Below are positions 1 to 9,850 of a stretch of DNA of 64,000 bases, one piece after another. The stretch's first letter is position 1; each line of letters starts with the position of its first letter. The DNA comes from Bacteroidales bacterium (GTDB lineage Bacteria > Bacteroidota > Bacteroidia > Bacteroidales > UBA10428): the NCBI GenBank assembly GCA_016934055.1, contig JAFGTR010000136.1:62001-126000 (forward strand), read 5' to 3'. Below the pieces are notes generated by a model. It was not told the DNA's origin. It worked only from the letters and a program-made list of their open reading frames with translations, and did not search any database. Both the position numbers and the translations under genes were made by a program.

Positions 1-606
1 TGCTTTACCTTCAATGATTACCAGGTCAAGCATCTCCGTACGCGGGAAAAAGGTGATCTTTCCCGCATTTACCTGGCGCATCATAGCCCCGTATGCGCCA
101 AGCAAAAGCTGCTGTCCTGTTTGTCCGCGTGCATAAAAAGTACGTGAAACCTGTGCTCCCCCGAAAGAACGATTCTTCAGCACTCCGCTGTATTCACGGG
201 CAAAGGGTACACCCCGCGCTACACACTGGTCAATAATCGATCCGCTCACTTCAGCCAACCGGTAAACGTTAGCCTCACGTGACCTGTAATCTCCCCCTTT
301 TATGGTATCATAAAAAAGCCTGTAAACACTGTCCCCGTCATTGGGATAATTTTTTGCCGCATTGATACCGCCCTGGGCAGCAATACTGTGTGCCCTGCGC
401 GGACTGTCCTGGTAACAAAAAACCTTCACGTTAAAACCCTGCTCTCCCAGGCTGGCTGCAGCCGAAGCTCCTGCAAGACCTGTGCCTACCACTATAATAT
501 CAAGTTTGCGCTTATTGGCAGGACTGACCAGCTTTTGTGTCGCTTTGAAACGTGTCCATTTCTCAGCTAAAGGACCTTCCGGAATTCTGGCATCAAGTCT
601 TATCAT
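1..606 (-). CDS. sdhA: Succinate dehydrogenase/fumarate reductase flavoprotein subunit, truncated by window start (N-terminal part)
   Basis: Reverse-strand open frame from ATG at 606 reads [97 protein letters not shown] GxGxxG and [11 protein letters not shown] motifs; directly downstream of sdhC. Confidence 0.93.
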   Translation of the reverse strand, partial: MIRLDARIPEGPLAEKWTRFKATQKLVSPANKRKLDIIVVGTGLAGASAAASLGEQGFNVKVFCYQDSPRRAHSIAAQGGINAAKNYPNDGDSVYRLFYDTIKGGDYRSREANVYRLAEVSGSIIDQCVARGVPFAREYSGVLKNRSFGGAQVSRTFYARGQTGQQLLLGAYGAMMRQVNAGKITFFPRTEMLDLVIIEGKA

Positions 607-627
607 ATCATGTTGATATTCTGTTTT

Positions 628-1299
628 CTACATAAAAAAGTAAATATAAACCGGTATCAGTGTGAATCCGGCCGTTACCAGTATGGTATACAAAACACCA
701 ATAACTTTTATCCATGGTGTATATAGCCTGTGATCAAGACCCAGGGTTTGAAAAGCTGACCAAAAGCCATGCAACAGGTGAAAGGCAAGAAAAATAAAAC
801 AGACAATATAAAATATCACAAATCCAGGGATTTTAAACTTCTCAATGACAAGTATGCCAAGATCGTGATAGGATTTCCCGTTATAAAAAACCACAGGGAT
901 TTCACCGGAAAATTTTGATTTGAAAAAGAAATCTGACAGGTGAATGATAATAAAGACAGTAATAATAACAGCGGTATGAATCATGAATTTGGAAAAAAAA
1001 GAAGTCTGTGAATAATTGTTAATGCTGTAAAACCTGCCCCGGGCAATCCAGTTTTTTATTTGCAGATAAAAGCCATAGAACATATGAAGGAACAATCCTC
1101 CAAACAATATGATTTCCACAATTTTAATCAGCAGATTGGAAGACATGAAATGGGCAGCTTTATTAAAAGATTCCCGTGTATCGGAAAAAATAAGAGACAG
1201 ATTAATTCCCAGATGAACAACCAGAAATACAATAAGAAACAATCCTGCCAATGACATTATCAGTTTTTTACCTATTGATGAGGTGAAAAGATTGCTCAT
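628..1299 (-). CDS. sdhC: Succinate dehydrogenase/fumarate reductase cytochrome b subunit
   Basis: 223 aa, about five hydrophobic helices, MSNLFTSSIGKKLIMSLAGLFLIVFLVVHL; adjacent to sdhA in the usual order. Confidence 0.9.
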   Translation of the reverse strand: MSNLFTSSIGKKLIMSLAGLFLIVFLVVHLGINLSLIFSDTRESFNKAAHFMSSNLLIKIVEIILFGGLFLHMFYGFYLQIKNWIARGRFYSINNYSQTSFFSKFMIHTAVIITVFIIIHLSDFFFKSKFSGEIPVVFYNGKSYHDLGILVIEKFKIPGFVIFYIVCFIFLAFHLLHGFWSAFQTLGLDHRLYTPWIKVIGVLYTILVTAGFTLIPVYIYFFM

Positions 1300-1557
1300 A
1301 AAACTGTATTTAAAATAAAAAGAGATTACAGCCCTTTGTAATCCTCAATTACCTGCCAGCCATTGCCAGGCGGGCGGAAATTGAGTAAAACAGTTAAGAT
1401 GCCGTTTGAGACAACCTCCTGCAAATATATTCCCGGACACAAGATAATAAAATACCTTTTACCATTATCTTATAATTTAGAAACATTTTAAAGTAATACT
1501 TCATTTTTTATTATCTTTCGTTTTTGTTGTTCCGAAAAAAAGCTTTAACCCAGGGAT

Positions 1558-2355
1558 ATGGACCATCAGATCAAATTCCGTCAGAAAACCTTGCATGCAG
1601 TTTCTGAAGGAGAAGGTATTCCCCTTCTTCTCCTTCATGGTTATCTTGAGTCATTGCGCATATGGGACAGTTTTGCCGGCCTTTTAAAACATCATTATAA
1701 GGTCATCCGCATGGATCTTCCCGGCCATGGACAATCGGATGTTATTGCTCCTGTTCATACCATGGAGTTAATGGCAGAATCTGTTTCAGCCGTACTCAAT
1801 GCCCTTGCCATTGATGCCTGCATACTGGTTGGTCATTCAATGGGCGGTTATGTTACACTCGCAGCTGCTGAAAAAACTGACAGACGTCTTCTCGGCTTCT
1901 GTCTTTTCCACGCCGCTCCCTTTGCCGATAACGATGAAAAAAAAGCCAGCCGCGACAAAGAAATTGACCTGGTGCGCAATGGTAAAAAAGATTTAATTAT
2001 CAATACCAACATACCCAAAGGATTTGCTGACGATAACCTGGAAAAATTCAGAGCTGAGGTTGAAATGGCCAGACAAATTGCACTTGGTACTTCTGATGCC
2101 GGAATAATAGCTGCATTGCAAGGCATGAAACAACGGCACGACAGATCTGCCATAATTCTTCAAAGCCCGGTACCCGTGCTATGGATACTTGGACAAAAAG
2201 ATAATTATATCGATTATCATAAAATAAAAGATAAAATCTGTCTTAACCCGAAAGGGCAATTGCTTAAGCTGGAAAATGCAGGACACATGGGCTTTATTGA
2301 AGAATCACAAAAAGCTTTAAAAGGTATTATGTCTTTTTTCGGAACTGACTCATAA
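1558..2355 (+). CDS. Alpha/beta hydrolase
   Basis: 265 aa; LLLLHGYLES, GHSMGGY nucleophile elbow, C-terminal GH. Confidence 0.88.
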   Translation: MDHQIKFRQKTLHAVSEGEGIPLLLLHGYLESLRIWDSFAGLLKHHYKVIRMDLPGHGQSDVIAPVHTMELMAESVSAVLNALAIDACILVGHSMGGYVTLAAAEKTDRRLLGFCLFHAAPFADNDEKKASRDKEIDLVRNGKKDLIINTNIPKGFADDNLEKFRAEVEMARQIALGTSDAGIIAALQGMKQRHDRSAIILQSPVPVLWILGQKDNYIDYHKIKDKICLNPKGQLLKLENAGHMGFIEESQKALKGIMSFFGTDS

Positions 2356-2397
2356 GCCGTAATTCCTTCGTCATCATTGTTGTATTTATATTTTCTT

Positions 2398-2405
2398 TAT
2401 TTTTG
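2398..2405 (+). promoter_or_regulatory. Candidate Bacteroidetes -7 element (TATTTTTG) with TTG about 18 nt upstream (2377-2382)
   Basis: Matches TAnnTTTG with plausible -33 spacing, upstream of the corrinoid protein; favours the ATG at 2451 over the ORF start at 2403. Confidence 0.5.
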
Positions 2406-2450
2406 TTGAAATTCTGTAATATTTGTAATTGCTTTTTAACATCTGAAAAC

Positions 2451-3119
2451 ATGGAAGAAATCTATCAGCAGATTGCACATTGTGTTGAGTTTGGTAAGAT
2501 CAATAAAATATCTCCTTATCCGCCTGACATGAAAGGGCAGGATGGTGCTGATGAATTGACCAAATATGCACTTGACAACGGAGCATCTCCGGTGGATGTA
2601 CTGAACCGGGGACTGGTAACCGGCATGGAAAAGATAGGCGTTAAATTCAGAGAAAATAAGGTGTTTGTGCCCCAGGTGTTGATGTCTGCCAAAGCCATGA
2701 ACACAGCCATGCAACACCTTAAACCATATTTCCAGTCAGGTGCTGTTAAACGTAAAGGCACATTTATCATCGGAACAGTGGTAGGTGATTTGCATGATAT
2801 CGGGAAAAACCTGGTTTCAATGATGGTAGAAGGCAGCGGCTGGGAGGTCATTGACCTGGGCACAGATGTTAAAGCCGAGAAATTCATAAATGCCACCAAA
2901 GAACATCCCGGTAGCGTTGTTGGTTTATCAGCGTTACTAACGACAACCATGGTCAACATGGAACAAATAGTTAAAGAATTGCATACTCAGGCGCCTGGTA
3001 CAACAATACTGATAGGAGGGGCGCCCGTAACTGATGAATTCAGGGAAAAAATTGGTGCAGATTTTTATTCTCCCGATCCCCAGGGAGCCGTTGAATACCT
3101 CAACCGTATGGTGGCCTGA
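2451..3119 (+). CDS. Cobalamin (corrinoid)-binding protein, methyltransferase cognate corrinoid protein / MetH B12-domain type
   Basis: ORF 2403..3119; likely start ATG 2451 (MEEIYQQIAHCVEFG). Contains GDLHDIGKNLV (DxHxxG B12 motif) and GLSALLTTTM, ILIGGAPV. Confidence 0.88.
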   Translation: MEEIYQQIAHCVEFGKINKISPYPPDMKGQDGADELTKYALDNGASPVDVLNRGLVTGMEKIGVKFRENKVFVPQVLMSAKAMNTAMQHLKPYFQSGAVKRKGTFIIGTVVGDLHDIGKNLVSMMVEGSGWEVIDLGTDVKAEKFINATKEHPGSVVGLSALLTTTMVNMEQIVKELHTQAPGTTILIGGAPVTDEFREKIGADFYSPDPQGAVEYLNRMVA

Positions 3120-3232
3120 AACTGCTTTCACGGGAAACTTTATGTCAAAAGGAAATCTGTATTATGGGGACAGCCCTGTCATGATCCATATTCTTAAATC
3201 AGTAACATTATCCTGAATATAATGTCATAATT

Positions 3233-4117
3233 ATGGGAAAAATACTGGATAAACTTAAATCAGGCAAGGTGCTTGTATCTGATGGCGCCTGGGGTACTTT
3301 TCTGCAGGCAAAAGGTCTGAAACCAGGAGAATGTCCTGAATCCTGGAATCTTTTGCATCCTGAGGAAGTACTTGATATTGCAAAACGATATATTGAGGCT
3401 GGAGCTGATATCGTAGAAACCAACAGTTTTGGTGGAAACCGGCTCAAACTCTTGCATTACGGCCTCGACCATCAGACTACTGAAATTAACCAACGCGCTG
3501 CTGAATTATCAAGAAAAGCTGCCGGAAAAGAAAAAATCGTGATCGGATCTGTTGGCCCAACCGGAAAAATACTCATGACCGGAGAAGTAACAGAAGAAGA
3601 ACTGTATGAAGCTTTTAAAGAACAGTCAATAGCCCTTGCAAAAGGCGGAGTGGATGCCATTGTTGTGGAAACCATGAGTGATCTCGATGAAGCCCGTATT
3701 GCAGTAAACGCAGCCCGTGAGAATACAGCATGTGAGATAATCTGTACTATGACATTTGAAAAAACCATGACGGGTGAATATCGTACAATGATGGGTGTCA
3801 CGCCTGCCGAGATGGTTCACACACTGAAAAAGACGGGTCTTGATATCATCGGCGCCAACTGTGGTAACGGAATTGAAGGTATGACTTTTATTGTGAAGGA
3901 AATACGGCTATCGGACAAGGACATACCCGTATTGATCCACGCCAATGCAGGCATGCCTGTATATCATGAAGGGAAAACCGTTTTCCCTGAAACTCCTGAA
4001 CAAATGGCCGCATTTGTGCCTTCACTTGTCAAGGCAGGAGCAAATATAATAGGAGGATGTTGTGGAACAACACCTCAACATATCCTCAGAATTTCGGAGA
4101 CTATAAAGAACTTATAG
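3233..4117 (+). CDS. Homocysteine S-methyltransferase family protein (MetH N-terminal-domain-like, stand-alone)
   Basis: 294 aa; DGAWGTFLQ, ETNSFGGN, GANCGNG and GGCCGTTPQHI zinc-cysteine motifs. Confidence 0.88.
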   Translation: MGKILDKLKSGKVLVSDGAWGTFLQAKGLKPGECPESWNLLHPEEVLDIAKRYIEAGADIVETNSFGGNRLKLLHYGLDHQTTEINQRAAELSRKAAGKEKIVIGSVGPTGKILMTGEVTEEELYEAFKEQSIALAKGGVDAIVVETMSDLDEARIAVNAARENTACEIICTMTFEKTMTGEYRTMMGVTPAEMVHTLKKTGLDIIGANCGNGIEGMTFIVKEIRLSDKDIPVLIHANAGMPVYHEGKTVFPETPEQMAAFVPSLVKAGANIIGGCCGTTPQHILRISETIKNL

Positions 4118-4198
4118 GTCTGTAATTAAAATAATATCCTTTATGACAACCGGCTTTTAAGAAAAACCGTTACAATGCTTAAGCACTTTTTTTCCGGA

Positions 4199-4318
4199 TA
4201 ATGACGCACTTCGTCTGAAAGATCGCTCCGATTGTTATCGGAGCTAATTACGACCATCGTTTTTCAGCCTGCCTGACCGGCAGACAGGTTCGCTATTGCT
4301 CCTGAAAACCGGTCCTCA
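4199..4318. repeat. Intergenic multi-hairpin element between convergent genes
   Basis: Perfect 8-bp stem gctccgat-tgtt-atcggagc (4225-4244); cctgcctg-accgg-cagacagg (4268-4288); flanking gttttcag ... ctgaaaac. Confidence 0.6.
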
Positions 4319-5710
4319 TTAAATTTTGCATGCCTGCTCAACCTCAACAATGGTTTTGGGGATCGGGTCACCCAGTACATGATGACCGGTCGACGTTACA
4401 AGCACATCATCTTCAATTCTGATTCCGCCAAAATCAAGGTATGGCTTTAATTTATCATACCGGATAAACTCGGTAAATTTTTTCTCTGCTTCCCATTTTT
4501 CTATCAGGGGTGGAATGAAATATATGCCAGGCTCAACGGTTATCACAAAACCGGGTTCAAGCTTTCGGGCCATACGAAGATAAGCCAGTCCGAATTGTCC
4601 ACTGCGCTGAACATCAACGTCATATCCTACATAATCTTCACCCAGATCTTCCATATCATGCACATCAAGCCCCATCATATGACCTAACCCGTGAGGGAAG
4701 AAAAGTGCGTGTGCCCCAACCGATACAATATCAGCCACATTACCCTTTAACAGTCCAAGAGATTTCAGACCTTCAGTTATTATGGCAGCTGCATTCATAT
4801 GGATATCGCGGTAAGGTATACCCGGTTGAATACCCGAGATTGCTTCTGTTTCTGCTTTTAAAACAATGCTGTAAATATCTGTCTGGCGTGATGTAAACCT
4901 GCCTCCCACCGGTATGGTTCTTGTAATATCTGTAGCATAATGCAATCTGCTTTCAGCGCCGGCATCAATAATAAGCAACTGATTTTCTTTCATCCGGTTC
5001 CCATGATAATGATTGTGTAAAATTTCACCATTAACAGAACAAATAATCGGATAAGCCATGCTATACCCCTGTTTTAATGCCATGCCTTCAATCATACCGG
5101 AAATTTCATATTCAAACACTTCAGGTTTCGCCATTTTCATAGCATTCAAATACATAGGCCTGGTGACAGCATTCAACGTTGATTCAATCTCCTGAATTTC
5201 GTTATCATCTTTAACAGACCGCTGGGACACAACAGCCCTGATCAATTCTTCCGAAGTACTATCTTCTCTTTTACCGTTACCGGTTTCCATCAGAAATGCA
5301 ATTTGTGCTTTTCTGTCTTCCCTGTATGGCGGGAGATAATGAATCTTCCTGTTTTTGGCCATAGCCTTACATAAATCACCCGCCAGTTTTTCCATTGGCC
5401 TTACAACTTCAATGCCGACATTCTCTGCTTTCTTGCTCATAGATTCCTGATATCCCATCCAGATAATATCTTCAACCCCCAGATCATCACCATAAAGAAT
5501 CTGCTCGCCCGATTGTGTGTCTAAAAGTACGGCAAGGTCAGGCTCATCATGACCGGCATAATAGAGAAAATTGCTATCCTGACGGAAAGGATAAGTGTTT
5601 GCGGAATAATTCATAGCAGATTCCTTATTACCGAATAAAAGGATCAATCCGTTCCCGACCTTTTGCATCAGATTTTTACGGCGTTGTGTATAGACTTCAG
5701 CAGTATGCAT
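4319..5710 (-). CDS. pepP: Aminopeptidase P family protein (Xaa-Pro aminopeptidase, M24B)
   Basis: 463 aa; N-terminal AMP_N-like region (YAGHDEPDLAVLL), IIDAGAES..ATDITRTIPVGG, FFPHGLGHMMGLDVHD, ITVEPGIYF metal-ligand motifs. Confidence 0.92.
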   Translation of the reverse strand: MHTAEVYTQRRKNLMQKVGNGLILLFGNKESAMNYSANTYPFRQDSNFLYYAGHDEPDLAVLLDTQSGEQILYGDDLGVEDIIWMGYQESMSKKAENVGIEVVRPMEKLAGDLCKAMAKNRKIHYLPPYREDRKAQIAFLMETGNGKREDSTSEELIRAVVSQRSVKDDNEIQEIESTLNAVTRPMYLNAMKMAKPEVFEYEISGMIEGMALKQGYSMAYPIICSVNGEILHNHYHGNRMKENQLLIIDAGAESRLHYATDITRTIPVGGRFTSRQTDIYSIVLKAETEAISGIQPGIPYRDIHMNAAAIITEGLKSLGLLKGNVADIVSVGAHALFFPHGLGHMMGLDVHDMEDLGEDYVGYDVDVQRSGQFGLAYLRMARKLEPGFVITVEPGIYFIPPLIEKWEAEKKFTEFIRYDKLKPYLDFGGIRIEDDVLVTSTGHHVLGDPIPKTIVEVEQACKI

Positions 5711-5871
5711 AATAATTTGTTTAATGGTTTATTTCGTTTTAAAATTAAGATCATTTCATGACCTAAACCAAAAGTTTTATCAATATTTGTCTTTATCAGC
5801 AAAATCAGGTACGAATGCCTTGTCTTTATATTGATTTTTCATACCTTCGTATATATCCAGTTAAAACACAG

Positions 5872-6606
5872 ATGCCATACCGTCGGTTACCCAACACAGA
5901 TGTGGCCAGACTCAGAGCTCTCAGGATTGCTTTTGAGAAAGGCAAGGAATTACCGCCTTTTGATCTTGCCTATACTCAAAGCACACTTCAAAGAATACAG
6001 TCGTTTCTGCCAACCTTTGAAAAAATCCTGATGGAAACCCGCCAGGCTTATAATCTTCAGGTTGAAAAAAGCAAAGATTTCGGAAAAGTACTGCGAAAGG
6101 CAAGATTGTATATTTCTCATTTTATCCAGGTCGTCAACATGGCCATAGCACGGGGTGATCTGCCGGCTGCTGAAAGGAATTTTTTCAGTCTCTCAAGTGA
6201 TCAGAAGAATGTCCCGCTTTTTAATACTGAAGCTGAACTGATTAACTGGGGAGAAAAGCTGATTTCAGGAGAAAATATGAGAATATCCAAAGGGCGCACA
6301 CCCATAACAAATCCTACCATTGCCGTTGTAAAAGTTTGGTACGAAAAGTTCATGGATACTTATAAATATCAGAAAATCCTTCAGAAAAACCATGCCAGGG
6401 CTCAGGAAAAACTCAACGTATTAAAGAAGGAAGCAGATGAGATCATTTTAGCCATTTGGAATGAAGTAGAACATTATTATTCTTCTCTTTCAGAGGATAA
6501 AAAACGTGAAAATGCAAAGCTTTATGGTTTGGTTTATGTTTTGCGCAAAGCGGAAAAGAAAAAACTTGAAATGCTGGTCCAATCAGCTAACGGAGAGACG
6601 GCGTGA
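5872..6606 (+). CDS. Conserved hypothetical protein (charged, helical)
   Basis: ORF 5815..6606; internal ATG at 5872 (MPYRRLPNTDVARLRALRIAF) more plausible as start; no family motif recognised. Confidence 0.65.
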   Translation: MPYRRLPNTDVARLRALRIAFEKGKELPPFDLAYTQSTLQRIQSFLPTFEKILMETRQAYNLQVEKSKDFGKVLRKARLYISHFIQVVNMAIARGDLPAAERNFFSLSSDQKNVPLFNTEAELINWGEKLISGENMRISKGRTPITNPTIAVVKVWYEKFMDTYKYQKILQKNHARAQEKLNVLKKEADEIILAIWNEVEHYYSSLSEDKKRENAKLYGLVYVLRKAEKKKLEMLVQSANGETA

Positions 6607-7524
6607 TTTTTCATGATAAAACAACAGGTATGACAGCATAATGCCGCCCGCAAGGCTTAACCACAACCATATATCCGCATTGGTACCCAATTCGTCAAGA
6701 CCTGAGGCATCATTAACCGGATGCCTGAAAAAGTAGTATCCCACAATAATTATATTATTTGTAAAATGAGCCAGCATTGGTATCCATATTGATGTGGTCC
6801 ATACAAAAAGATAGCCAAACAACATCCCCAACAACAGGCGTGGTAAGAACCCGTAAAATTCAAAATGAAAAAAACTGAACAACAGGGAAGAAATAATTAT
6901 TCCCCAATGGATGTTACGTGTCCAGGTTATGAACAAACGCTGAAAAATTCCACGAAAAAGCAGTTCTTCACCAACAGCAGGTAAAACTGCCATAACAATA
7001 ATATTGACAATAAAATCTGACACCGACTTAGTATCCAGAAAGAGATTTGTAAGCCGACCATAATTATCCCGTAACGCACCTATCTCTTCTTCCAGTTTGT
7101 TTAACGATTGCGGCAGGTCAAGCCGGCTGTTCAGACCGGCAATATAGTTAACAGCCGGGATCCAGATCACCATAATGAAGACAACGAGCACAACACTGAA
7201 AAAAGAAGGCCTGGTATCCATCTTTAAATAAGAAATTACACCTGAGCCGAAAAAGAAAGATGCAATAAATGACGGACAAACAAAAAGGCCGATGGTCTGT
7301 ATTATTTGCAGAAGCTTTAAGGCAGCAACATTCGAAGCTTCGGGATTATCCAGAACAGCCATGACCTCAGTCAGGGAAAGGTTATATGACATCATGACAA
7401 CAAGCAAACCAATGATGCCGGTAAAGAGAAAAAAAACAAATATCAGAAACAGTACAAATATCAACTTGTACCACGGTGGGGAACTCATAATAAAATCCCT
7501 GTATTGCGTTAAATAACGACTCAT
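6583..7524 (-). CDS. CPBP family intramembrane glutamic endopeptidase
   Basis: 313 aa; EELLFRGIFQR, FSFFHFEFYG, HFTNNIIIV motifs; multiple TM segments. Confidence 0.9.
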   Translation of the reverse strand: MSRYLTQYRDFIMSSPPWYKLIFVLFLIFVFFLFTGIIGLLVVMMSYNLSLTEVMAVLDNPEASNVAALKLLQIIQTIGLFVCPSFIASFFFGSGVISYLKMDTRPSFFSVVLVVFIMVIWIPAVNYIAGLNSRLDLPQSLNKLEEEIGALRDNYGRLTNLFLDTKSVSDFIVNIIVMAVLPAVGEELLFRGIFQRLFITWTRNIHWGIIISSLLFSFFHFEFYGFLPRLLLGMLFGYLFVWTTSIWIPMLAHFTNNIIIVGYYFFRHPVNDASGLDELGTNADIWLWLSLAGGIMLSYLLFYHEKSRRLSVS

Positions 7525-7654
7525 ACATTGTGATATAATAATTCCGTATCTGTCTTTTACGGCTTAAAGCTGCTGCATTATAAGCGGCAAAAGTAAGGTA
7601 TTTTCATCACTCGCCCAAGTTGTGCTCTGATATCTTTAAAAGGGTATAATTTAG

Positions 7655-7662
7655 TATTTTTG
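7655..7662 (+). promoter_or_regulatory. Candidate -7 element (TATTTTTG) very close to the dusB coding start
   Basis: Matches TAnnTTTG; -33 box weak (cTTTAa). Confidence 0.35.
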
Positions 7663-7676
7663 CTTCCTAAAAAAAA

Positions 7677-8657
7677 ATTCTGACTGCAATCGGCAACATA
7701 ATACTGCGTGAAAAGCCTCTTTTTCTCGCCCCCATGGAGGATGTTACTGATCCGAGTTTCCGGTTTATCTGCAAGCAATTCGGAGCTGATGTTATGTATA
7801 CAGAGTTTATTGCTTCGGAAGGGCTGATCCGTGATGCATCCAAAAGCATAAAGAAACTCGATATCTTTGATTATGAGCGGCCTATTGGTATCCAGATATA
7901 CGGACATCAAATGGATAGTATGGTAGAAGCCGCAAGAATTGCGGAAGCGGCCAAACCTGATCTGATCGATCTTAATTTCGGCTGCCCGGTAAGGAAAATT
8001 GCCACCCGCGGTGCCGGGGCAGGGATGTTGTGTAATGTACCTCTCATGACAGCACTGACCAGTGCCGTTGTCAGAACAGTCAAATTACCCGTCACTGTAA
8101 AAACCCGCCTTGGCTGGGATGAATGCAATAAAAATATTGTTGATATTGCTGAAAAACTTCAGGATACCGGTATTAAAGCCATCACCATTCACGGCCGCAC
8201 CAGGGCCCAGCTTTATAAAGGTTCTGCTGACTGGACGCTGATCGGGGAAGTTAAAAAAAATCCCCGGATGAAAATTCCTGTGATCGGAAATGGCGATATT
8301 ATTTCTCCCAAAAGCGCAGAAATAGCTTTTAACCGTTATGGCGTAGACGGGATTATGATCGGACGCGGCGCTGTCGGCCATCCATGGATATTCAGGGAAA
8401 TTAAACATTACCTTGAAACCGGAGAGCTTTTGCCCGATCTTACCATTGCAGAAAAAGTGTCACTCGCTAAAATCCAGCTTCAAAAATCCATTGAATGGAA
8501 AGGCATCCCGGTAGGGATATACGAAATGAGGCGTCATCTCAGCAATTACTTTAAAGGTCTGCCCGATTTCAAGGAAACCAGGTTAAGACTGGTTACCAGT
8601 CTTGACCCATCAGAGATAAATTCAATACTGGAGTGTATTATTGATAAATACCATTAA
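7677..8657 (+). CDS. dusB: tRNA-dihydrouridine synthase (start codon uncertain)
   Basis: Track ORF starts at ATG 7734, but the frame is open back to a TAA at 7668 and encodes ..LTAIGNIILREKPLFLAPMEDVTDPSFR, typical DusB N-terminus; FGCPVRKI, VKTRLGW, IHGRTR, GNGDI, GRGAVGHPWIF. Confidence 0.88.
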   Translation: MLTAIGNIILREKPLFLAPMEDVTDPSFRFICKQFGADVMYTEFIASEGLIRDASKSIKKLDIFDYERPIGIQIYGHQMDSMVEAARIAEAAKPDLIDLNFGCPVRKIATRGAGAGMLCNVPLMTALTSAVVRTVKLPVTVKTRLGWDECNKNIVDIAEKLQDTGIKAITIHGRTRAQLYKGSADWTLIGEVKKNPRMKIPVIGNGDIISPKSAEIAFNRYGVDGIMIGRGAVGHPWIFREIKHYLETGELLPDLTIAEKVSLAKIQLQKSIEWKGIPVGIYEMRRHLSNYFKGLPDFKETRLRLVTSLDPSEINSILECIIDKYH

Positions 8658-8680
8658 TTTTGCCCAAAATTTAGCCCGAG

Positions 8681-9817
8681 ATGTTCAAAGAAGATGATTT
8701 TGAAGACATACGCCCATACAATGATGATGAGATCAATCCGGCTCTTAAAAGAATAATTTCAGAACCTTTATTTGAGAAAATTCTGGATTTTTTATTCTCG
8801 GACCAGGATAAAGATGTGATCAGGCATAAGCTTGCCGAGACATATACGGCAGCCGATTTTCAACGCAATTTCATGCATCCCCTGGTGTATTCTGTTATTG
8901 AAAAAACATCTGACGGACTTACTTCCGATGGTTTCGAGCAACTTACACCGGGAACGCCTTATCTTTTTGTTGGCAACCACCGCGATATTGTTCTTGATTC
9001 AGCCATTCTTCAGGTACTCCTGGTTGATCACAATCACACCACATCTGAAATCACTTTTGGCAGTAACCTGATGATCAATCAGTTTATCATTGATCTGGGA
9101 AAAGTAAACCGGATGTTTAAAGTTATACGCGGTGGCAACAAGATGGAGCTGATGCGCAATTCTCAAAGACTGTCGGCTTATATCCGTCATACCATAAAAA
9201 ATAATAAAACATCAGCCTGGATTGCCCAACGATCAGGCCGGACAAAAGACGGGAATGACAAAACAGAACCGGGATTGCTAAAAATGTTCAATATGAGTGG
9301 TGATAAAAGCTTTCACGATTCTTTCGCCGAACTGAATATAGTTCCCCTCGTAATCTCTTATGAATACGAACCCTGTTGTGCTCTTAAAATAAAAGAACTT
9401 ATTGCTTCACTTGATGGGACATATCAAAAAACACAGGATGAGGACCTGAAGAGCATCATTACCGGCATAACCCAGGCCAAAGGCAAAATTCACATGTCGA
9501 TTGGCAAACCTGTCAATCATTTTTTAAAAGACATCAATCCGGCAGATACTGTCAACAACAAAATAAGCCGGCTTGCAGAATTGATCGATGCCGAAGTATA
9601 CAGGCATTATAAACTGTGGCCATCCAATTATATTGCTTGTGATATGGCTTTTAATTCAGATGAATACAGTAATCAATACACCGCAAAAGACAAGGAATTA
9701 TTTTTGCAGTACATGGAAAATGAAATCAGGGGAATTGCAGGTGACAGGAAAATGATCGAAGACCTTTTCCTGAAAACATATGCAAATCCCCTGATTAATA
9801 TCAGCCGCTTAAAATAA
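8681..9817 (+). CDS. 1-acyl-sn-glycerol-3-phosphate acyltransferase-like (PlsB/PlsC family) protein
   Basis: 378 aa; VGNHRDIVLDSAILQ (HxxxxD), AQRSGRTKDGND, LNIVPLVISYE. Confidence 0.78.
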   Translation: MFKEDDFEDIRPYNDDEINPALKRIISEPLFEKILDFLFSDQDKDVIRHKLAETYTAADFQRNFMHPLVYSVIEKTSDGLTSDGFEQLTPGTPYLFVGNHRDIVLDSAILQVLLVDHNHTTSEITFGSNLMINQFIIDLGKVNRMFKVIRGGNKMELMRNSQRLSAYIRHTIKNNKTSAWIAQRSGRTKDGNDKTEPGLLKMFNMSGDKSFHDSFAELNIVPLVISYEYEPCCALKIKELIASLDGTYQKTQDEDLKSIITGITQAKGKIHMSIGKPVNHFLKDINPADTVNNKISRLAELIDAEVYRHYKLWPSNYIACDMAFNSDEYSNQYTAKDKELFLQYMENEIRGIAGDRKMIEDLFLKTYANPLINISRLK

Positions 9818-9850
9818 CGGCTTCAATGACATAAACCTGAAAACCTGATC

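Noticed and set aside
388-570. 60-aa plus-strand ORF at the left edge
   Set aside because: Antisense to the truncated sdhA frame
2516-2959. 147-aa minus-strand ORF
   Set aside because: Shadow of the corrinoid protein gene
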